Source: JANQRA01 sp035762545 (GTDB taxonomy: Bacteria > Actinomycetota > Acidimicrobiia > Spongiisociales > ZC4RG35). From it: a stretch of DNA of 64,000 nt. Within the stretch, counting starts at the first letter, position 1; each line of letters starts with the position of its first letter. The translations under genes were made by a program, and so were the position numbers. The stretch lies in contig DASTOM010000038.1 in the NCBI GenBank assembly GCA_035762545.1, positions 21,385 to 85,384 on the forward strand, read 5' to 3'. The notes beneath the pieces were generated by a model. It searched no databases, was not told where the DNA came from, and saw only the letters and a program-made list of their open reading frames with translations. Of the stretch, positions 8,481 to 17,366 are shown piece after piece.

Positions 8481-9475
8481 GCCGCGGTCACGGTGTAGTC
8501 ACCGGCCGACTCGTCCCAGTCGAGGTCGATGAGGCCCCGGGTGACGGCCGCCTTGCAGAACTGGAGGAATCCGCCGTAGCCGAACTTCTTCTCGCTGAAG
8601 TCGGGTTGACGCTTGCGCAGCTGGTTTTTGAGGCCAGAGAGGACGATAGGACCGTTGGAACCTGACATCTCGTTCACAACCGACCGGAGCAGGTCGAACG
8701 CACCCTGTTCTCCCGTGCCGGTGGCGGGGAATTGCACCACCGGGTCTCCGCGACCGGGGCCTTCGGACATCTCGATGACACCCTCCTCTTCGAGATGTCG
8801 CAGCAGTTCACCGAACGCCCGGAAGCCGAAGTCGGCCTCGGTGAAGGTGGGGTCCTTGCGCAGGATCGCCCGTTTCAGAGAGGAAGCGAGGACCTCACCT
8901 TGACCCGAGCGGAGAAGACCTCCGAGCGTCGTAGTGACGATCGACTCCAGCTCGGGCGACTCTTCCGGCTCGCTCGACGAGGTCGATGTGGAGCGACGGG
9001 CATCGACCCCGGCCAGGTTGTCGTAGAAGAGGAACTCGTCACAGGCGGGAGGCAGGAGATTGGACGTGGAGCCTTTCACCCCGACGCCGATGACCTTCTT
9101 GTTGAGCTCTCGTAACTTGTGGACGAGTGGCGTGAAATCGGAATCGCCGGTGCAGATGACGAAGGTCGTCACGTAGTCACGTTCGAAGGCGAGTTCGATG
9201 GCGTCGACCGCCATCTTGATGTCGGCCGCGTTCTTCCGGGTAGCTCCCATCCGTTGCGGGATCTCGATCAGCTCGACGTGGGAGCGGGTCATCGCCTGAC
9301 GGGCGTCGGAGAACATGGACCAGTCTGCGTAGGCCTTTCGCGAGACGACGCGTCCCCGCTCGGCCAGAGCGTTCCCGATCGGCTCGAAGTCGAACTCCAT
9401 TCCCCCCAACGCCTCCCGTGCCCCGATCGCCAGGTTCTCGAAGTCGATGAACAGGGCTATTCGTTCTTCTTCCAT
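8477..9475 (-). CDS. NYN-domain protein with two LOTUS/OST-HTH domains
   Basis: A 332-residue protein. Residues 1-150 are a NYN (PIN-like) domain with the acidic cluster LFIDFEN, the NAADIKMAVDA segment and the TGDSDFTPLV motif, the metal-binding residues expected of a nuclease. After a Ser/Glu-rich linker come two winged-helix LOTUS/OST-HTH domains (around residues 195-255 and 265-330, with PTFTEADFGFRAFGELL and PDFSEKKFGYGGFLQF), which bind RNA in homologous proteins. The ATG at 9475 is chosen because upstream extension would enter the divergent gene. Coupling to an amino-acid oxidase gene by a GTGA overlap has no obvious functional logic. Confidence 0.9.
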   Translation of the reverse strand: MEEERIALFIDFENLAIGAREALGGMEFDFEPIGNALAERGRVVSRKAYADWSMFSDARQAMTRSHVELIEIPQRMGATRKNAADIKMAVDAIELAFERDYVTTFVICTGDSDFTPLVHKLRELNKKVIGVGVKGSTSNLLPPACDEFLFYDNLAGVDARRSTSTSSSEPEESPELESIVTTTLGGLLRSGQGEVLASSLKRAILRKDPTFTEADFGFRAFGELLRHLEEEGVIEMSEGPGRGDPVVQFPATGTGEQGAFDLLRSVVNEMSGSNGPIVLSGLKNQLRKRQPDFSEKKFGYGGFLQFCKAAVTRGLIDLDWDESAGDYTVTAA

Positions 9476-9515
9476 GAGGTGAATGTAGTGCCGTGGCCGG
9501 GGTGCCACCGATAGC

Positions 9516-11639
9516 ATGGGTCCATCGACCAGGGGGTTCGGTCTGACCAGAGAACTGCGTGTCCATGGCGTTTCGGGGACTCCGCCTCGGGACATGCTGC
9601 ATACGGACCCGGTCACCGACACACCGCCGGAGGTGCCGACGAAGATCTATCGGCGCCCGGACGTCGACCCGGACTACGACACCGAGGCCTTCCATTGGGC
9701 CAACCTGACCTCAGGGTCGCGAGCCACTGCATTCTGGATCCTTCTCGCCCCTTACGCCCTGGCCAATGCTGCCGGCTGGATGTCCGGTTGGCACCGCGGC
9801 ACCCCTCCACCTGACCCACCGAACTGGCGCACTCTCACCGGGCGAACCGCGATCCGGGCGGCGGGTCTCGCCCTCACTGCGCTGTTCCTGATTCAGACAG
9901 TCACGGCGGCGGTGGTACTCCCCCTCGCCTGGCTGGAACAGGAGGGCCAGATCGATATCGGACCCCTGACAATCACATTCGATTGGCTGAGTGAGCGGTT
10001 GGCACTGACCATCCTCATCACGATCGTGATGCTCGTCTTCGCCTGGCTCGTGGCCACCGTATCGACGAAGTCCCACTTCGCCGAAGTGGCGTCGGCAGGG
10101 ATCTCGAGCCTCCTGTTCGAGCCCTCCGGCCTCGGGATGCGTGAGGCCCACGAGGACGGAAGAGATCGCGAGGTGGAGGCGGCGCCGGACACCGAGGATC
10201 CGGCCGGAGCCGCCATCACAGATGCCCGGCTGTGGACGGTCCACCCGATACTCCATCGTCTCAGACGGCTTCATCTGGGCATGGGCCTGTTGACGCTGGC
10301 CGCCACGATCTACGTGGTCATCGGAACGTTCGAGATCTGGTGGGCGCTGGCCGGGCTCGGTGTGGTGGGGTTCATATGGGCGTGGATCACCACTCACCGT
10401 CCCGAGGAGAAATGGGTTTGGATCGTGACCGGATGGACCCCGGCCCTCTCCTGGGCCGCGTTCCTGGCGTCCGTGGCCGCGATATGGATGACCAGCCCAA
10501 CCGAGTGGAACCTCGACGCAGTCCATGCCATGACCTTCGGCGTGGCGGCCATCCTCGGCGTGTTCGTGGCCCTCTCACTGTTCGCCGGGCCCTTGAGTGT
10601 GGGAGCCCTCGTACTCGCCACCTTCTTCGGTGGCGTCCTGGGGACGACGATCGGCCTACTGGTCGACAAGGCCCTGAAGACCGACGTCCTCATCGACCAC
10701 GGCGTCGGGTGGGTGGCGGTGGCGATGCTGGTGATGATCCTCTGGCTGGGCCTGGTCGCGGCGGTCCTGGCCTTCCGGGGTCATCCCGAGGCTGAGTTGG
10801 GAGCCACGACGCCATTGCCCGACGACCTCAGGACGAAAATCCTGGTGATCATCAGACGGGTGGTCCTCGAGGCGAGGGTCCTCTTCTACGGGGCGGCGGC
10901 ATTCGGTCTCGGCGCATTCGTCTACGTGATGGTCACCGTGTACCTCCACGGACAGGAGTTGGTGGGATCGTCCGCCGGCTTCTGGGACACCTTCAATGCA
11001 GGGCTCGAGCCCGGGGCGCTCGACCAGTTTCCGATCTGGCTGATCAACCTCGGCATCACAGTCGGACTGCTGGGCCCGGGCTACTTCGCAGTCCGCAGTG
11101 TGGTCCGGGGATGGCGTGGGGGGAGCAAAGGCGAGGAGCGTAGACGTCAGGTCGGGATCCTTTGGGACCTGGGGTCGTTCTGGCCGCGCTGGTACCACCC
11201 GCTCGCACCACCCGGGTACGGACCGCGGGCGATTCAAGACCTCACCGCACAGCTCGAGGCGATCGGTCCGGAGGTGATCCTCGCTGCACATTCCCAGGGG
11301 TCGCTCATCTCCGCGGTGACCATCGCGCGAACCGGCAGACCGACCAGGTTCATCACCTACGGATCACAGCTCGGGCTCCTCTATCCGAGGATGTTCCCTT
11401 CGACGGGAATCGACGACATGGTCGAGGAGGTCTCGACCCTGTGTCCGTCCTGGATCAACCTGTGGCGGTCGACCGATTACCTCGGAGGGCACTACGTGTC
11501 ACGTGGGCACGTCGACAACCGACGCGTCACCTCCGGGAGCGGCCACTCCGGCTACGAACCCACCCCCGAGTACCGGGACGCCCGGGAGGACCTCAGGCGC
11601 TCCCCGCCCCCGCCTCAAGCTTCTCCATCACCTGGCTGA
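9516..11639 (+). CDS. Large multi-pass membrane protein with C-terminal alpha/beta-hydrolase (lipase-like) motif
   Basis: A 707-residue protein. The N-terminus carries a hydrolase-like strand RELRVHGVSGTPP (like the H-G oxyanion region of alpha/beta hydrolases). About ten transmembrane helices fill residues 70-540. A soluble C-terminal domain contains ILAAHSQGSLIS, a G/A-x-S-x-G-type nucleophile elbow with serine as candidate nucleophile, and a late GGHYVSRGHVDNR that could supply the catalytic histidine. The hydrolase fold seems split around the membrane part. The 3' end overlaps the convergent sulfatase gene by 47 bp. Lipase/esterase activity on membrane lipids is inference only. Confidence 0.75.
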   Translation: MGPSTRGFGLTRELRVHGVSGTPPRDMLHTDPVTDTPPEVPTKIYRRPDVDPDYDTEAFHWANLTSGSRATAFWILLAPYALANAAGWMSGWHRGTPPPDPPNWRTLTGRTAIRAAGLALTALFLIQTVTAAVVLPLAWLEQEGQIDIGPLTITFDWLSERLALTILITIVMLVFAWLVATVSTKSHFAEVASAGISSLLFEPSGLGMREAHEDGRDREVEAAPDTEDPAGAAITDARLWTVHPILHRLRRLHLGMGLLTLAATIYVVIGTFEIWWALAGLGVVGFIWAWITTHRPEEKWVWIVTGWTPALSWAAFLASVAAIWMTSPTEWNLDAVHAMTFGVAAILGVFVALSLFAGPLSVGALVLATFFGGVLGTTIGLLVDKALKTDVLIDHGVGWVAVAMLVMILWLGLVAAVLAFRGHPEAELGATTPLPDDLRTKILVIIRRVVLEARVLFYGAAAFGLGAFVYVMVTVYLHGQELVGSSAGFWDTFNAGLEPGALDQFPIWLINLGITVGLLGPGYFAVRSVVRGWRGGSKGEERRRQVGILWDLGSFWPRWYHPLAPPGYGPRAIQDLTAQLEAIGPEVILAAHSQGSLISAVTIARTGRPTRFITYGSQLGLLYPRMFPSTGIDDMVEEVSTLCPSWINLWRSTDYLGGHYVSRGHVDNRRVTSGSGHSGYEPTPEYRDAREDLRRSPPPPQASPSPG

Positions 11640-13092
11640 TGCTGAACGACGCCGGCTCCTGCCGCGGTGGGAACTCCTTGAGCGACTGCAACATCTCCGC
11701 CACATACATCTGTGCCGGGACGAACAGGAAGATGTGGTCGAGAACCCAGTCGTAGTAGGTGTTGGAGGTGATGTCGGCTCGCTCGAAGGGGTCAGTCTTG
11801 AGGTTGAAGAGCTTCGGCACACGCAGCTCCACGAAGGGTTCCGCCCAGATCTGAAGCGTCCCCGGCGTGCGCTGCTCCAGGAACACGAGCTTCCAATTGT
11901 CGTAGCGAAGAGCAGTGAGGTCGCCGTCGTCGTTTACGTAGAAGAAATGCTGCCGCGGGCTCTGGTCGGTCTCACCGCTCAGGTACGGGAGCTGATTGTG
12001 ACCGTCGAGATGGACCTTGAACTCCGTTCCGTTGAGCTCGGCCCCATCCTTGAGCCGGTCGGCGATATCGTCCACGCCTGCGGCGGCCAGAAGTGTCACG
12101 AACCAGTCGTTGTGGCTGACGATTCCGTTGAGCACGGTTCCAGCCTCGAAATGGCCCGGCCACCGCACGACGCACGGCACCCGATAAGCGCCTTCCCAGT
12201 TCGAGTTCTTTTCGTTCCGGAACGGCGTCATGCCGGCATCGGGCCACGAGTTCATGTGTGGACCGTTGTCAGTGGAGTACATGACGATCGTGTTGTCGGC
12301 AATGCCTAGCTCGTCGAGGAGATCGAGCATCTCACCGATGATGTCGTCGTGATAGAGCATCGTGTCGTGATACGGCGACTGCCACCGACCGGCGCGACCC
12401 AGATCCTCTTCCCTGGTGTGGGTGCGGACATGCATGTGGGTGGTGTTGAACCAGAGGAAGAAGGGGGTGTCAGCCTCGTGCTGTCGTTTGATGAAGTCGA
12501 TCGCCGCGTCGCGGAACTCCTCATCACAGGTCTTCATCCGCTCCTTCGTGAGCGGCCCGGTGTCCTCGATCTTCTGGGTCCCGTCCTCGTTCGCCCATGA
12601 GTGGATCACACCGCGCGGGCCGAAGTTCTTGCGGAAGTTCGGGAAATCGGATTCGCTCGGGTAGTCGGGTAGCTCCGGCTCCTCCTCGGCGTTGAGGTGA
12701 TAGAGGTTGCCGAAGAACTCGTCGAATCCGTGTGCGGTGGGGAGGAACTCGTCTCGGTCTCCGAAGTGGTTCTTTCCGAACTGACCGGTGGCGTACCCCT
12801 CGTTCTTCAAGGCGGTGGCGATGGTCGGGTCCTCGGCTTGGAGCCCGATTGGCGCACCCGGCAGTCCCACCTTGGTGAGACCGGTGCGGTACGGGTTCTG
12901 ACCGGTGATGAAGGCCGCCCGGCCTGCGGTGCAGCTCTGCTCCCCGTAGTAGTCGGTGAATCGGACCCCTTCGTCTGCGATCCGGTCGATGTTGGGGGTC
13001 CTGTATCCCATCAGCCCATCCGAATAGCAGCTGAGGTTGGTGATCCCTATGTCGTCACCCCATAGGATGAGGATGTTCGGCTTGTCCGGCAC
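11593..13092 (-). CDS. Type I sulfatase (arylsulfatase)
   Basis: A 499-residue enzyme. The N-terminal PNILILWGDDIG holds the metal-binding Asp pair. The active-site signature is CTAGRAAFITG: Cys in C-x-A-x-R form, the residue converted to formylglycine. Further metal/sulfate contacts are HMHVRTH and YSTDNGPH. A GTG start at 13092 is preferred because AAAGGA precedes it by a proper distance and the product starts MPDKPNIL; an ATG at 13137 would add a 15-residue tail without family match. The activating enzyme gene lies next upstream on the same strand. No signal peptide is evident. Substrate unknown. Confidence 0.92.
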   Translation of the reverse strand: MPDKPNILILWGDDIGITNLSCYSDGLMGYRTPNIDRIADEGVRFTDYYGEQSCTAGRAAFITGQNPYRTGLTKVGLPGAPIGLQAEDPTIATALKNEGYATGQFGKNHFGDRDEFLPTAHGFDEFFGNLYHLNAEEEPELPDYPSESDFPNFRKNFGPRGVIHSWANEDGTQKIEDTGPLTKERMKTCDEEFRDAAIDFIKRQHEADTPFFLWFNTTHMHVRTHTREEDLGRAGRWQSPYHDTMLYHDDIIGEMLDLLDELGIADNTIVMYSTDNGPHMNSWPDAGMTPFRNEKNSNWEGAYRVPCVVRWPGHFEAGTVLNGIVSHNDWFVTLLAAAGVDDIADRLKDGAELNGTEFKVHLDGHNQLPYLSGETDQSPRQHFFYVNDDGDLTALRYDNWKLVFLEQRTPGTLQIWAEPFVELRVPKLFNLKTDPFERADITSNTYYDWVLDHIFLFVPAQMYVAEMLQSLKEFPPRQEPASFSISQVMEKLEAGAGSA

Positions 13093-13236
13093 TGGGGGTC
13101 CTTTCGTGGGATCAGATCGACGCCAGCAACCTATCAAGACTTCGCGGGATCGATGTCGTCACGGACCAGAGGGGCACCAACGCACCCTCTCGAAACCCGA
13201 CTCGGGCTGGACTTCCCGGCCGAAGGCTTCCCGCGC

Positions 13237-14151
13237 TCAGTCGGCGTCACTGACAGTCCGGAAGCCGATGTGACTGGTGCTGGTGTCGATCATCTGGGGC
13301 TGACGGGCTGCCGGTCGGTATCGGAAGCAGTACTGGATGGTGCAGAGGTGTGACCCGCCCTTGACCACCTTGCGGGGAATCCGGAACTCAGGCTGTCCCG
13401 GGTCGTAGGAGCCGGACTCGGTGGGGCCGACCGGCGCACAACACGCGTGGTCATCCGCCTCGGAGGGTTTGGAGTACCAGTCCGAAGTCCACTCCCAGAC
13501 GTTGCCGGCCATGTCGTACAGCCCGTATCCGTTGGGCTCGTAGGAACCGACCGGGCTGGTGCGTGTCCATCCATCCAGTTCGGAATTCTCGAAGGGAAAC
13601 CCGCCCTGCCAGGTGTTGGCCTTGGCTTCCGGCCCGTCCTGAGGGTCACCCTCGCCCCAGGTGAACTCGGCGCCGTCGAGACCACCTCGGGCGGCGTACT
13701 CCCATTCGGCCTCGGTAGGGAGCCGCCCCCCGACCCAGACGGCGTAGGCCTCGGCGTCGGCGTAGGCGACGTGAACCACGGGATGGTCGTCGAGACCCTC
13801 GAGACCGGAGTCGGGCCCGGTCGGGTGCTGCCAGTCCGCGCCGTGAGTCCATGACCACCACTGATGGAAGTTATCGAGGCGGACCGGTCCCGGGGTCATG
13901 CGGAAGACGAGTGAGCCCGGCACCAGGTCCTCGGGCCTCGCGCCCGGATAATCCTGGGCTCTTGGAGGAATCTCGGCGAATGTGACATGACCCGTTTCGG
14001 CGACGAATTTCGAGAACTCGGCGTTGGTCACCGGGACCGGATCGATGCGAAAGCTCTCGACCGAGACCCGCCGGGCCGGTGCTTCGTCTGGATAGTGGCG
14101 GTCAGACCCCATGAGGAACTCGCCTGCTTCCAGTCGGATCCGCCCTGACAT
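13237..14151 (-). CDS. Formylglycine-generating enzyme (SUMF1/FGE family)
   Basis: A 304-residue protein of the FGE-sulfatase fold: GEFLMGSDRHYPDEAPARRV at the start, then LPTEAEWEYAARGG, GLYDMAGNVWEWTSDW and KGGSHLCTIQYCFRYRPAARQ in two parts (KGGSHLC; YCFRYRPAARQ). The two cysteines in C-x4-C spacing near the C-terminus match the copper-binding catalytic pair of true FGEs, which distinguishes it from non-catalytic members. It converts the sulfatase active-site Cys to formylglycine; the neighbouring sulfatase is the obvious client. The ATG at 14151 is the first giving a family-like N-terminus. Confidence 0.93.
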   Translation of the reverse strand: MSGRIRLEAGEFLMGSDRHYPDEAPARRVSVESFRIDPVPVTNAEFSKFVAETGHVTFAEIPPRAQDYPGARPEDLVPGSLVFRMTPGPVRLDNFHQWWSWTHGADWQHPTGPDSGLEGLDDHPVVHVAYADAEAYAVWVGGRLPTEAEWEYAARGGLDGAEFTWGEGDPQDGPEAKANTWQGGFPFENSELDGWTRTSPVGSYEPNGYGLYDMAGNVWEWTSDWYSKPSEADDHACCAPVGPTESGSYDPGQPEFRIPRKVVKGGSHLCTIQYCFRYRPAARQPQMIDTSTSHIGFRTVSDAD

Positions 14152-14177
14152 ACCGAGACCTAGGTTAGAAGGCGCCT

Positions 14178-14453
14178 TCAGACGGTCTGACCCGGCGGGG
14201 GTTCCCCTGTTGTCTTGGTCCAGATGACACGGGCACCACTCTCGGCGCCCTTGCGAGCAAGGGCAGCGATCGCGGCGAGAACGGCGGCAAACATGATGGC
14301 CTCGAGCCAACTTGTCGACTCGTCGAGGGGGTTGGAGGGGTTCTCGGTGGAACTCACCCGTGACCAGGTGTAGCGGGTCGCCTTCTGTGCAGCCCAGACG
14401 GCCATCGCAGCCACGACCCAAACCAACATCCGCCACGCCAGATTCTTACTCAT
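14178..14453 (-). CDS. DUF4235 family small membrane protein
   Basis: A 91-residue protein with two hydrophobic helices (residues 5-21 and 50-66) separated by the family-like stretch TRYTWSRVSSTENPSNPLDE, and ending GARVIWTKTTGEPPPG. This matches DUF4235, a small membrane protein typical of actinobacteria, of unknown function. The ATG at 14453 gives the family N-terminus; an upstream in-frame start at 14510 is possible. It is 26 bp upstream of the FGE gene on the same strand. Confidence 0.75.
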   Translation of the reverse strand: MSKNLAWRMLVWVVAAMAVWAAQKATRYTWSRVSSTENPSNPLDESTSWLEAIMFAAVLAAIAALARKGAESGARVIWTKTTGEPPPGQTV

Positions 14454-14528
14454 TGACCCCGAACCTACCCGCAAAACCCGAACGTCATGCCAACACGACC
14501 GCCCTACCATCGACCCAACCGAGTTCGT

Positions 14529-15083
14529 TCAGTCGGTAGCCACCAAAGCCTGATAGTCGTCGAATCCCACAGGATCCTGCGATAGGGCTCCGCTCCCCAC
14601 AGGCACATCCGTCGGCAACCCGCTCAACTGGAACTCCACCAGGTCGATGCCTTCGATGCTGGTCGCGGTGAGAACGATCTGAGCAACGGCAAACAGCTCC
14701 TCCTCACCACCTACTGAGGCGAACTCGTCGCTCAGATCCACGAGGAGAGTCGACCCGATCTCTGTCACCGAGATCACCCGGGTGTCGGGGGGAATGGCGG
14801 TCCGCAGGTTGGCGTCGCGCTCGTCTTCGGTCACTCCGTCCAGCAGCGACTCGAAGATGGACACCAGGCTGGGTGGCGACGGGAGCTCTCGGCTCACCTC
14901 CATGAGGCGTTCGTCCTGCACGAGGAACACAGGCACATCCACCGACTCGCCCTGTGACGGGGGATTGGATTCGGGAGCAGGATCAACAGCGACTTCTACC
15001 AGCTGGGGCTCGGAGTCGAGCGGAATCCCACACCCTGTCGCCACCAGGGCCGCGCACACCATGAGTGCTACCAGCGACCTCAC
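14529..15083 (-). CDS. GerMN-domain lipoprotein (LpqB-like position)
   Basis: A 184-residue exported lipoprotein. A short signal peptide ends in the lipobox VATGC, with Cys near residue 15. The remainder is a single GerMN domain (VPVFLVQDERLMEV... LLDGVTEDERDANLRTAIP... LLVDLSDEFASVGGEEELFAVAQIVLTAT). The GTG start at 15083 overlaps the stop of the sensor-kinase gene (GTGA). In actinobacteria MtrA-MtrB is followed by the GerMN lipoprotein LpqB, which modulates MtrB; the order is the same here, but this protein lacks the propeller part of LpqB. Confidence 0.82.
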   Translation of the reverse strand: MRSLVALMVCAALVATGCGIPLDSEPQLVEVAVDPAPESNPPSQGESVDVPVFLVQDERLMEVSRELPSPPSLVSIFESLLDGVTEDERDANLRTAIPPDTRVISVTEIGSTLLVDLSDEFASVGGEEELFAVAQIVLTATSIEGIDLVEFQLSGLPTDVPVGSGALSQDPVGFDDYQALVATD

Positions 15084-16477
15084 GTGGGCTCCGCCCGAAG
15101 GCCAACGACGAAACGGGCACCTCCGCCTGGAGCGTCTTCGACCCATATCTCGCCACCCTGCAACTCGACATTCTCAGCGGCCAAGGCGAGACCCAGACCA
15201 CTTCCGTCGTTCTGATGGCCCGGTCGGTTCGCCGAGGTGCGGGCGAACCGCTCGAACACACGCTCCCGCTCCTCGGGGGGAACCCCGGGCCCATCGTCCT
15301 CGACGCCGATCATGATCATCCCGCCGCTACGGCCCACCGTCACCCTGGTCACTCCTCCGCCGTGGGTGTCCGCGTTGTCGATCAGGTTGGCCAGGACACG
15401 CTCCATTCTCCCTTCGTCGACCACCACCAGCGATCTGATCGCGTCCTGGTCGACCACGACCGCCAGGTCGGGCCGTCGCAGCCGACCCAGCATCCGGTTG
15501 ATGAACGCGGTGGTCGCCATCGGTTCGAGGTCGACGACGACCACTCCAGCGTCGTGTTTGGCGATCTCGACCAGGTCCGCTGCAGTGCGCTCCAGCCTCC
15601 TGACATCTCGGCCGAGCAGATCGAGGGCCTCCTGACCCTCCGGCGAGAGCTCCGCTCTGCGGCCCTCCAGGACCGAAAGCGAGGTCAGGAGTGTGGTCAG
15701 CGGTGTCCTCAGCTCGTGTGACACGTCCGAAGCGAACCGCTGTTCCTTGGCGATTCGACTCTGCAGCGTGTCCGCCATCCGGTTGAAGGAAGCCGTGAGA
15801 ACGGCCAGATCACTGTCCAGACCCTCGTCGAGACGACTCTCGAGATCGCCGGACGCGATCTCTTGGGCCACCTCCGTCACATCCCTCAGCGGTCGCAGCA
15901 CCCGACGGGCAATGAGACCACCGAGAATGACTCCAGCGATAGTGGTTATGACGCCGGCCAACACGAGCACTCTCGAGAGCGTGGTGAGGGTGTTGGCCAC
16001 GTCGAGGAGCGAGAACACTTCGAAGTAGACGCCGAGACCGACGTCCAGCGGTATCCCGACGATGCTCACCGGACGGTCCCTGATGGTGACGGTCTGGCGA
16101 GCCGCCTCACCGGTGAGCACCACGGAAGTCAAGGACTCAGGCAGGTCTTCCGGTCGCACCTGGAGTGACGCGGCGTACCACTCGTCCTCATGGAAGAGGA
16201 GCGGTGTCGAGCGGGTCGGAGGCCGAAGTGAGATCAGAACCTCACTCGGATTGGCCGTGCCGGATCGAAGCGTCGCCGCCACCACCTGGGCGTCCCCTGT
16301 GGCCTGTTCCACCGAGCTGTTCACTCGATCGTCGAGGAGCAGCTGCCGGACCGAGACGTAGGTGATCGTCCCGAGGAGGACGGAAAGGAACAGTGCGACT
16401 GCGGCGAAGCGGACCATGATCTTGGCCCGTAGGCCAAGCGATCCCCGACCAACCCGGTCCTGGGAAGGCTCCACCAC
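15080..16477 (-). CDS. Sensor histidine kinase (MtrB-like)
   Basis: A 465-residue membrane kinase. Two transmembrane helices (about residues 22-45 and 165-190) enclose an extracytoplasmic sensor of about 120 residues. HAMP (RRVLRPLRDVTEVAQEI), HisKA with SHELRTPLTTLL (phospho-acceptor His) and HATPase_c with N box NLIDNADTHG, DDGPGVP and GSGLGLALA follow. It starts with GTG at 16477, one base after the response-regulator stop, and overlaps the lipoprotein gene. The regulator / kinase / GerMN-lipoprotein order suggests an MtrAB-LpqB-type system that controls cell-wall and division genes (inference). Confidence 0.92.
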   Translation of the reverse strand: MVEPSQDRVGRGSLGLRAKIMVRFAAVALFLSVLLGTITYVSVRQLLLDDRVNSSVEQATGDAQVVAATLRSGTANPSEVLISLRPPTRSTPLLFHEDEWYAASLQVRPEDLPESLTSVVLTGEAARQTVTIRDRPVSIVGIPLDVGLGVYFEVFSLLDVANTLTTLSRVLVLAGVITTIAGVILGGLIARRVLRPLRDVTEVAQEIASGDLESRLDEGLDSDLAVLTASFNRMADTLQSRIAKEQRFASDVSHELRTPLTTLLTSLSVLEGRRAELSPEGQEALDLLGRDVRRLERTAADLVEIAKHDAGVVVVDLEPMATTAFINRMLGRLRRPDLAVVVDQDAIRSLVVVDEGRMERVLANLIDNADTHGGGVTRVTVGRSGGMIMIGVEDDGPGVPPEERERVFERFARTSANRPGHQNDGSGLGLALAAENVELQGGEIWVEDAPGGGARFVVGLRAEPT

Positions 16478-16478
16478 G

Positions 16479-17165
16479 CTAGGCCGACGGTGCCTCGAAC
16501 CGGTATCCCAGCCCTCTGACGGTCACCACCAACATCGGGTTGGACGGGTCGGGCTCGATCTTCTTCCGCAATCGGCGGACATGAGCGTCGACCACCCGTC
16601 CATCGCCGAAGTAGTCATATCCCCACACGCTCTCGAGGAGGGCATCCCGAGACCTCACACGGTTCGGGCTAGACGCAAGCTCACAGAGGAGCAGAAACTC
16701 GATACGGGTGAGCGGGATCTCCACCCCATCCTTTGTGACTCGACCCTGCTCGGGTGATATGACGAGGTGCCCGAAGTCCAGATCGGCTGATTCCGTTTCG
16801 GTTGTCCGTGTGCGTCGCAGCAGAGCGCGGATTCGCGCTGCGAGCTCTTTGACGACGAATGGTTTGGTGACGTAGTCGTCTGCACCAGCTTCGAGTCCGG
16901 CGACCACGTCGTGTGAGTCATCCCGGGCCGTCACCATGATGATGGGAACGAAACTCGACTGGCGGACCGTGCGACAGAAGTCGAACCCGCTCACACCGGG
17001 AAGCATGATGTCGACGAGGATCAGGTCTGGCTCCATCGACGAGAGCGCGGCGAGACCCGACTCTGCGTCCGGGACCGTCTCTACGTCGAAGCCTTCGTCC
17101 CTCAGTGCGAGTCGCAGGGCGCTTCGAAGCCGATCGTCGTCCTCGACGACCAAGATCGTTCCCAT
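16479..17165 (-). CDS. OmpR/PhoB-type response regulator (MtrA-like)
   Basis: A 228-residue regulator. The receiver domain has the acidic pocket EDDD (8-11), the phospho-acceptor D52 (LILVDIMLPG), the conserved Thr/Lys (VTARDD; VTKPF). The C-terminal winged helix ends in VVDAHVRRLRKKIEPDP and VRGLGYRFE, the DNA-recognition helix and wing of OmpR proteins. The ATG at 17165 gives the canonical start MGTILVVEDDD; longer in-frame starts add unrelated residues. Cognate kinase follows directly. The gene diverges from the STAS operon across 201 bp that should hold both promoters; no clear operator was recognised there. Confidence 0.93.
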   Translation of the reverse strand: MGTILVVEDDDRLRSALRLALRDEGFDVETVPDAESGLAALSSMEPDLILVDIMLPGVSGFDFCRTVRQSSFVPIIMVTARDDSHDVVAGLEAGADDYVTKPFVVKELAARIRALLRRTRTTETESADLDFGHLVISPEQGRVTKDGVEIPLTRIEFLLLCELASSPNRVRSRDALLESVWGYDYFGDGRVVDAHVRRLRKKIEPDPSNPMLVVTVRGLGYRFEAPSA

Positions 17166-17366
17166 CGTCCGCTGGTTTGCTGTCGGACCGCGCTGCGGTT
17201 CGTGCAGGATCGTCGTCGTCTCCCACCAGGGGCTGAAAACCAGCCGAATTCGCATCAACTGGTCCATGCGACGTTAACCCCGCAGGCGCCACCGGCTAAG
17301 AGAAAGTCACAGATTTGTCACATCGATCGCGCCGTTCCGTCACCTACTGCCCGAATACTGCTTCCC

